A stretch of 64,000 bases of DNA from JANSWY01 sp965267245 (lineage in GTDB: Bacteria > Bacteroidota > Bacteroidia > Cytophagales > Cyclobacteriaceae), in the NCBI GenBank assembly GCA_965267245.1, contig OZ253939.1, positions 3,038,001 to 3,102,000 of the forward strand, written 5' to 3'. Each line of letters begins with the position of its first letter. The first letter of the stretch is position 1. The notes below the pieces were generated by a model that saw only the letters and a program-made list of their open reading frames with translations, was not told the DNA's origin and ran no database searches. A program made the position numbers and the translations under genes. This document shows, piece by piece, positions 61,386-64,000 of this stretch.

Positions 61386-63035
61386 TTGGATAAACAGCTA
61401 ATACATATCACTAAGAGAATTGATCTGCCGACATTGATCGATCTGGTTGGTCCAGTAATAAAAAAAGCAATAGAATCTGTCAATAAAGCCGATGATGAGG
61501 AAGCCTTGGCTGAGGTCCTTGTTGCAAAATATGGTAGTAGCCTATTAAATAATGTGGCCATACGAAGGGCAATAATTGATTCACTTGACTCTGATCAAAT
61601 TGCGCAACTGTGTAAAGACCTCAATCTGTCAGACCACAGGAGCTTTGAGAATTACAATAAGGCTTTGCAGTACTTTCATAGGTATAATCTAAGAAAGAGT
61701 CAAGAATTAGTCCGGTTCTTAGGGCTATCGAACGAGTACCTATTAAAGGAGATTTCTGATGATAGACCTGCAAAAGAAAAGATATCCATTGAATACGGAG
61801 AAGAAATAAAAGCTCTGTCCTTTCTGCATCCTTATCAAAAACAAGTTAAGGATCAAATCATGACCAGGTTTTTACAAAAAGTTGAGAGAAAGTTTTTTGT
61901 TCAGATGCCGACTGGTGCTGGTAAGACTTACACTGCATTAGAGTGTGTTGTAGACTACTTAAGAATGCCACGTTCAATTAATGAAAAAGGCCTTCCAGTT
62001 CCTCACAAATTCATAGTCTGGTTAGTAGATAGGAATGAGCTAGCCGAACAAGCCTTTCAATCTTTCAAAAAGCTATGGAGAATGAGAGGAGATAGAGAAA
62101 TAAATGGATTTCGATTATTTGCTGGATTTGAACCAGAGTTTAATAGTGAGGATGGTGGAGTAGTTTTTTGCGGATTTGATAAATTTCATGCGGTTCTTAA
62201 AAATCCCGAGCATGGGAGCTACTCAAGTGTAAAGTTTCTAATCGAAAATACAGGAGTTGTTATCATAGATGAGGCTCATCACTCCTTAGCGGAAACTTAT
62301 TTTGCCACCATTCAAAAGTTTGTAAATATCCCTTTCATCAAACTTGTTGGACTCTCTGCCACTCCGGGAACCACTGACTATACTACCACACAGCAACTCG
62401 TAGAACTATATTCCAATGACAAAATCACCTTGAGAGATGAAGACTGGAAAGAAGTCGGTGATTCAGTTCATTACCTTCAGGAGAGAGGGTATTTAGCTCA
62501 GTTAAAAACTCAACTATTGGAAACATCATTTTCAAGTTATGAGGTTGATACTGGTCGGATACTTGATGAATTAGCGTCAGATTCTGAGCGAAATGAAAGA
62601 ATACTAGAACAAATAGAGATAGCCCACAATAACCAAGAATCAACTTTGGTTTTTGCTTGTACACTGGATCATGTTTTTGCACTGATGATCATGTGCCGTT
62701 ATAGGGATATCCCCACAAAATTCATCGTTGGAGAAGTTGATCAAAGTGACAGGATTCAGATATTGGAATCTTTTAAAAAAAATGAATTCTATGTTCTGAT
62801 CAACTTAGATATCCTTTCTACAGGAATTGACCTTCCCAACATAAATAAGATCATTTTGGCTAGACCAATTTCATCTCCTAACCTCATCAGTCAAATCATC
62901 GGACGTGCGCTGAGAGGTCCTAAGAATGGAGGGAATACCATGAATACAATCATTAATCTAAAAGACAATATAATAAATTTTCCAGGTGCCTCATTCCTAT
63001 ATAATTACTATGAGGAGCACTGGGAAAAAGTATAA
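61386..63035 (+). CDS. Superfamily II DEAD/DEAH-type helicase
   Basis: The 549-residue protein has an N-terminal helical domain of about 140 residues. Walker A MPTGAGKT lies near 173, the DEAH box IIDEAHHSL near 293, motif III LSATPGT near 322, motif V STGIDLPN and motif VI QIIGRALRG near 503. It is of the type found in restriction and defence systems. The start is TTG at 61386; no nearer ATG gives a fitting N-terminus. It lies 12 bp after the desulfurase gene and 11 bp before the GHKL ATPase gene, so the three are one transcription unit. Confidence 0.9.
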   Translation: MDKQLIHITKRIDLPTLIDLVGPVIKKAIESVNKADDEEALAEVLVAKYGSSLLNNVAIRRAIIDSLDSDQIAQLCKDLNLSDHRSFENYNKALQYFHRYNLRKSQELVRFLGLSNEYLLKEISDDRPAKEKISIEYGEEIKALSFLHPYQKQVKDQIMTRFLQKVERKFFVQMPTGAGKTYTALECVVDYLRMPRSINEKGLPVPHKFIVWLVDRNELAEQAFQSFKKLWRMRGDREINGFRLFAGFEPEFNSEDGGVVFCGFDKFHAVLKNPEHGSYSSVKFLIENTGVVIIDEAHHSLAETYFATIQKFVNIPFIKLVGLSATPGTTDYTTTQQLVELYSNDKITLRDEDWKEVGDSVHYLQERGYLAQLKTQLLETSFSSYEVDTGRILDELASDSERNERILEQIEIAHNNQESTLVFACTLDHVFALMIMCRYRDIPTKFIVGEVDQSDRIQILESFKKNEFYVLINLDILSTGIDLPNINKIILARPISSPNLISQIIGRALRGPKNGGNTMNTIINLKDNIINFPGASFLYNYYEEHWEKV

Positions 63036-63046
63036 ATCCACGCGAT

Positions 63047-64000
63047 ATGCCGACTAATATTATAACACCGGAATTTATTCAAATGATGAGATCTTCTGAT
63101 TATCAGGGGACTTCTTATGCATTTGCTGAACTTATCGATAATTCATTCGATGCAAATGCCCAAAGCATTAAGCTGATTTGTATCGAAAAGAGAGACGCTG
63201 ATAACAAAAGATATATTGACGAAATTCTATTCTGTGATGATGGGGATGGAATGAATGATCAAACGCTGAATAACTGTTTGACATTCGCATATGGTACTAA
63301 CAGAAATATCGATGCACTGATTGAAAGTAAGAAGATCGGAAAATTCGGAATGGGATTACCTAATTCTTCAATAAGTCAATGTGAAAGAGTGGAAGTTTAT
63401 TCAAAACAAGTAGAATTATCTTGGAGAAGAAAATATTTGGATATTCAAGAGTTACTAGACAATGAATCGACCGAACTTCCTGAGTCTTCTGAAGAAGAAC
63501 TACCAAAACACTTCAAAAATGTTAGTGCTATCATTGACGCAAACAAGGGCACAATCGTATCGTGGAAGAGATGTGATCGCTTAGACCGGAGGTATTCGAG
63601 TACACTATTTAATCGAACGGAACCAATACTTGGAAGATTATTTAGGTATCATCTCTCTCTTGGGAAAAAAATTGAACTGCTAACTTTTCAGTACAATTCT
63701 ACTGACCAAACGCATGTTCTTGAAGACGCGAGAAAGGTTGTACTGTACGACCCACTGTTTCTGAAGCCTAATACATATTTGACAAAAATTTTGCGAGAGG
63801 AAAGTAGAAGGGATAATTCAATAGAGGAAGCCGCCAATGATCCCGCTACTTATTATGCCCGGTTTGTAGAGGGGTTGGCTGAAAATGAAAGCAGACCGAC
63901 TAACCAACGCCTCGAGGATCACACATACACACATAACTTTAGGTGGCAAGGAGAGATATATCCTTTTACAATAACTACTTCACACGCTGTAATAGACATA
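63047..64000 (+). CDS. GHKL ATPase (MORC/Hsp90-like), C-terminus cut by window edge
   Basis: The open frame from ATG 63047 runs to the window end (318 residues). The ATP-binding fold has the N-box FAELIDNSFDANA (Glu28, Asn32), G1 DDGDGMND (residues 64-71) and G2 GKFGMGLPNSS (98-108). This is the Bergerat fold of Hsp90, MutL and the prokaryotic MORC-like proteins. Bioinformatic studies have linked bacterial MORC-like ATPases and SF2 helicases to restriction-type systems. The rest of the protein, with any nuclease or transducer domain, is outside the window. Confidence 0.85.
   Translation, partial: MPTNIITPEFIQMMRSSDYQGTSYAFAELIDNSFDANAQSIKLICIEKRDADNKRYIDEILFCDDGDGMNDQTLNNCLTFAYGTNRNIDALIESKKIGKFGMGLPNSSISQCERVEVYSKQVELSWRRKYLDIQELLDNESTELPESSEEELPKHFKNVSAIIDANKGTIVSWKRCDRLDRRYSSTLFNRTEPILGRLFRYHLSLGKKIELLTFQYNSTDQTHVLEDARKVVLYDPLFLKPNTYLTKILREESRRDNSIEEAANDPATYYARFVEGLAENESRPTNQRLEDHTYTHNFRWQGEIYPFTITTSHAVIDI

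Noticed and set aside
54929..64000. A conjugation (tra) or relaxase gene set on the island
   Set aside because: No TraG/VirB4-type ATPase, relaxase or coupling protein was recognised in the window; such genes may lie further right.
1..64000. CRISPR array, rRNA genes or further complete tRNA genes
   Set aside because: No regularly spaced repeats with spacers, no rRNA-like sequence and no complete cloverleaf were seen on reading the window.

Overview
The window looks like chromosome plus a large integrated island from a Bacteroidota bacterium, probably of the order Cytophagales. The A+T-rich composition, promoters of the TTTG / TAnnTTTG type, few Shine-Dalgarno sequences and the gene families (HYC/CC secreted protein, CusA-TolC fusion, MacB-like permease with a PadR partner, rhodanese-MBL proteins) all fit. 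The genus cannot be named from sequence alone.

Positions 1-22,650 read as ordinary chromosome. A DUF368 membrane protein (cut by the window edge), a phosphosulfolactate synthase-like protein and a TPR protein come first. A minus-strand capsule/exopolysaccharide export operon follows (glycosyltransferase, Wza-like, Wzc-like tyrosine kinase, CpsB-like phosphatase), then hflX and a small MscS channel. Positions 10,148-19,540 form a sulfur module: two rhodanese-MBL (persulfide dioxygenase-like) paralogues, an outer-membrane porin, a TsdA-like thiosulfate dehydrogenase, two YeeE/YedE sulfur transport proteins, a SulP permease, and Crp/Fnr and ArsR regulators. Three TGTAAC-N4-GTnACA sites lie in front of both MBL genes and sulP. 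A pair of ATATGTTSATAT sites lies in front of arsR and the yedE-tsdA operon. A PadR regulator with its MacB/FtsX-type permease closes this part.

At about 22,753 a tRNA-Arg(CCT) sequence is broken in its anticodon arm and followed by a tyrosine recombinase. This marks the left end of an island that runs past the right edge of the window. Its cargo starts with a copper section (24,259-38,226): an AraC regulator with its own HMA metal-binding domain, CopA ATPase, chaperone, CusA/TolC/CusB efflux, DUF3347 and DUF305 proteins and a CopB-type ATPase. Next come a mercury-type cluster (ArsR, MerT-MerP fusion, GDCCVxC protein, no merA) and a DtxR-linked redox cluster (di-heme oxidoreductase, Rieske protein, porin). 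A Czc-like section (Fur-family regulator, RND-TolC fusion, adaptor, two CDF transporters) follows. An IS21-family element of 2,587 bp is inserted in a DUF3703 gene there, with a 5-bp target duplication; the gene reads in frame when the element is removed.

Positions 54,644-60,059 hold a poorly known minus-strand module: a small basic protein, RadC/JAB protein, a single protein carrying both a cytosine-C5 and an adenine-N6 DNA methyltransferase, a RecA-like ATPase and two membrane/coiled-coil proteins. From 60,258 to the edge lies the most interesting unit: cysteine desulfurase, superfamily II helicase and GHKL (MORC/Hsp90-like) ATPase in one tight operon. It looks like a DNA-defence cassette, possibly linked to sulfur chemistry; it is incomplete in this window.
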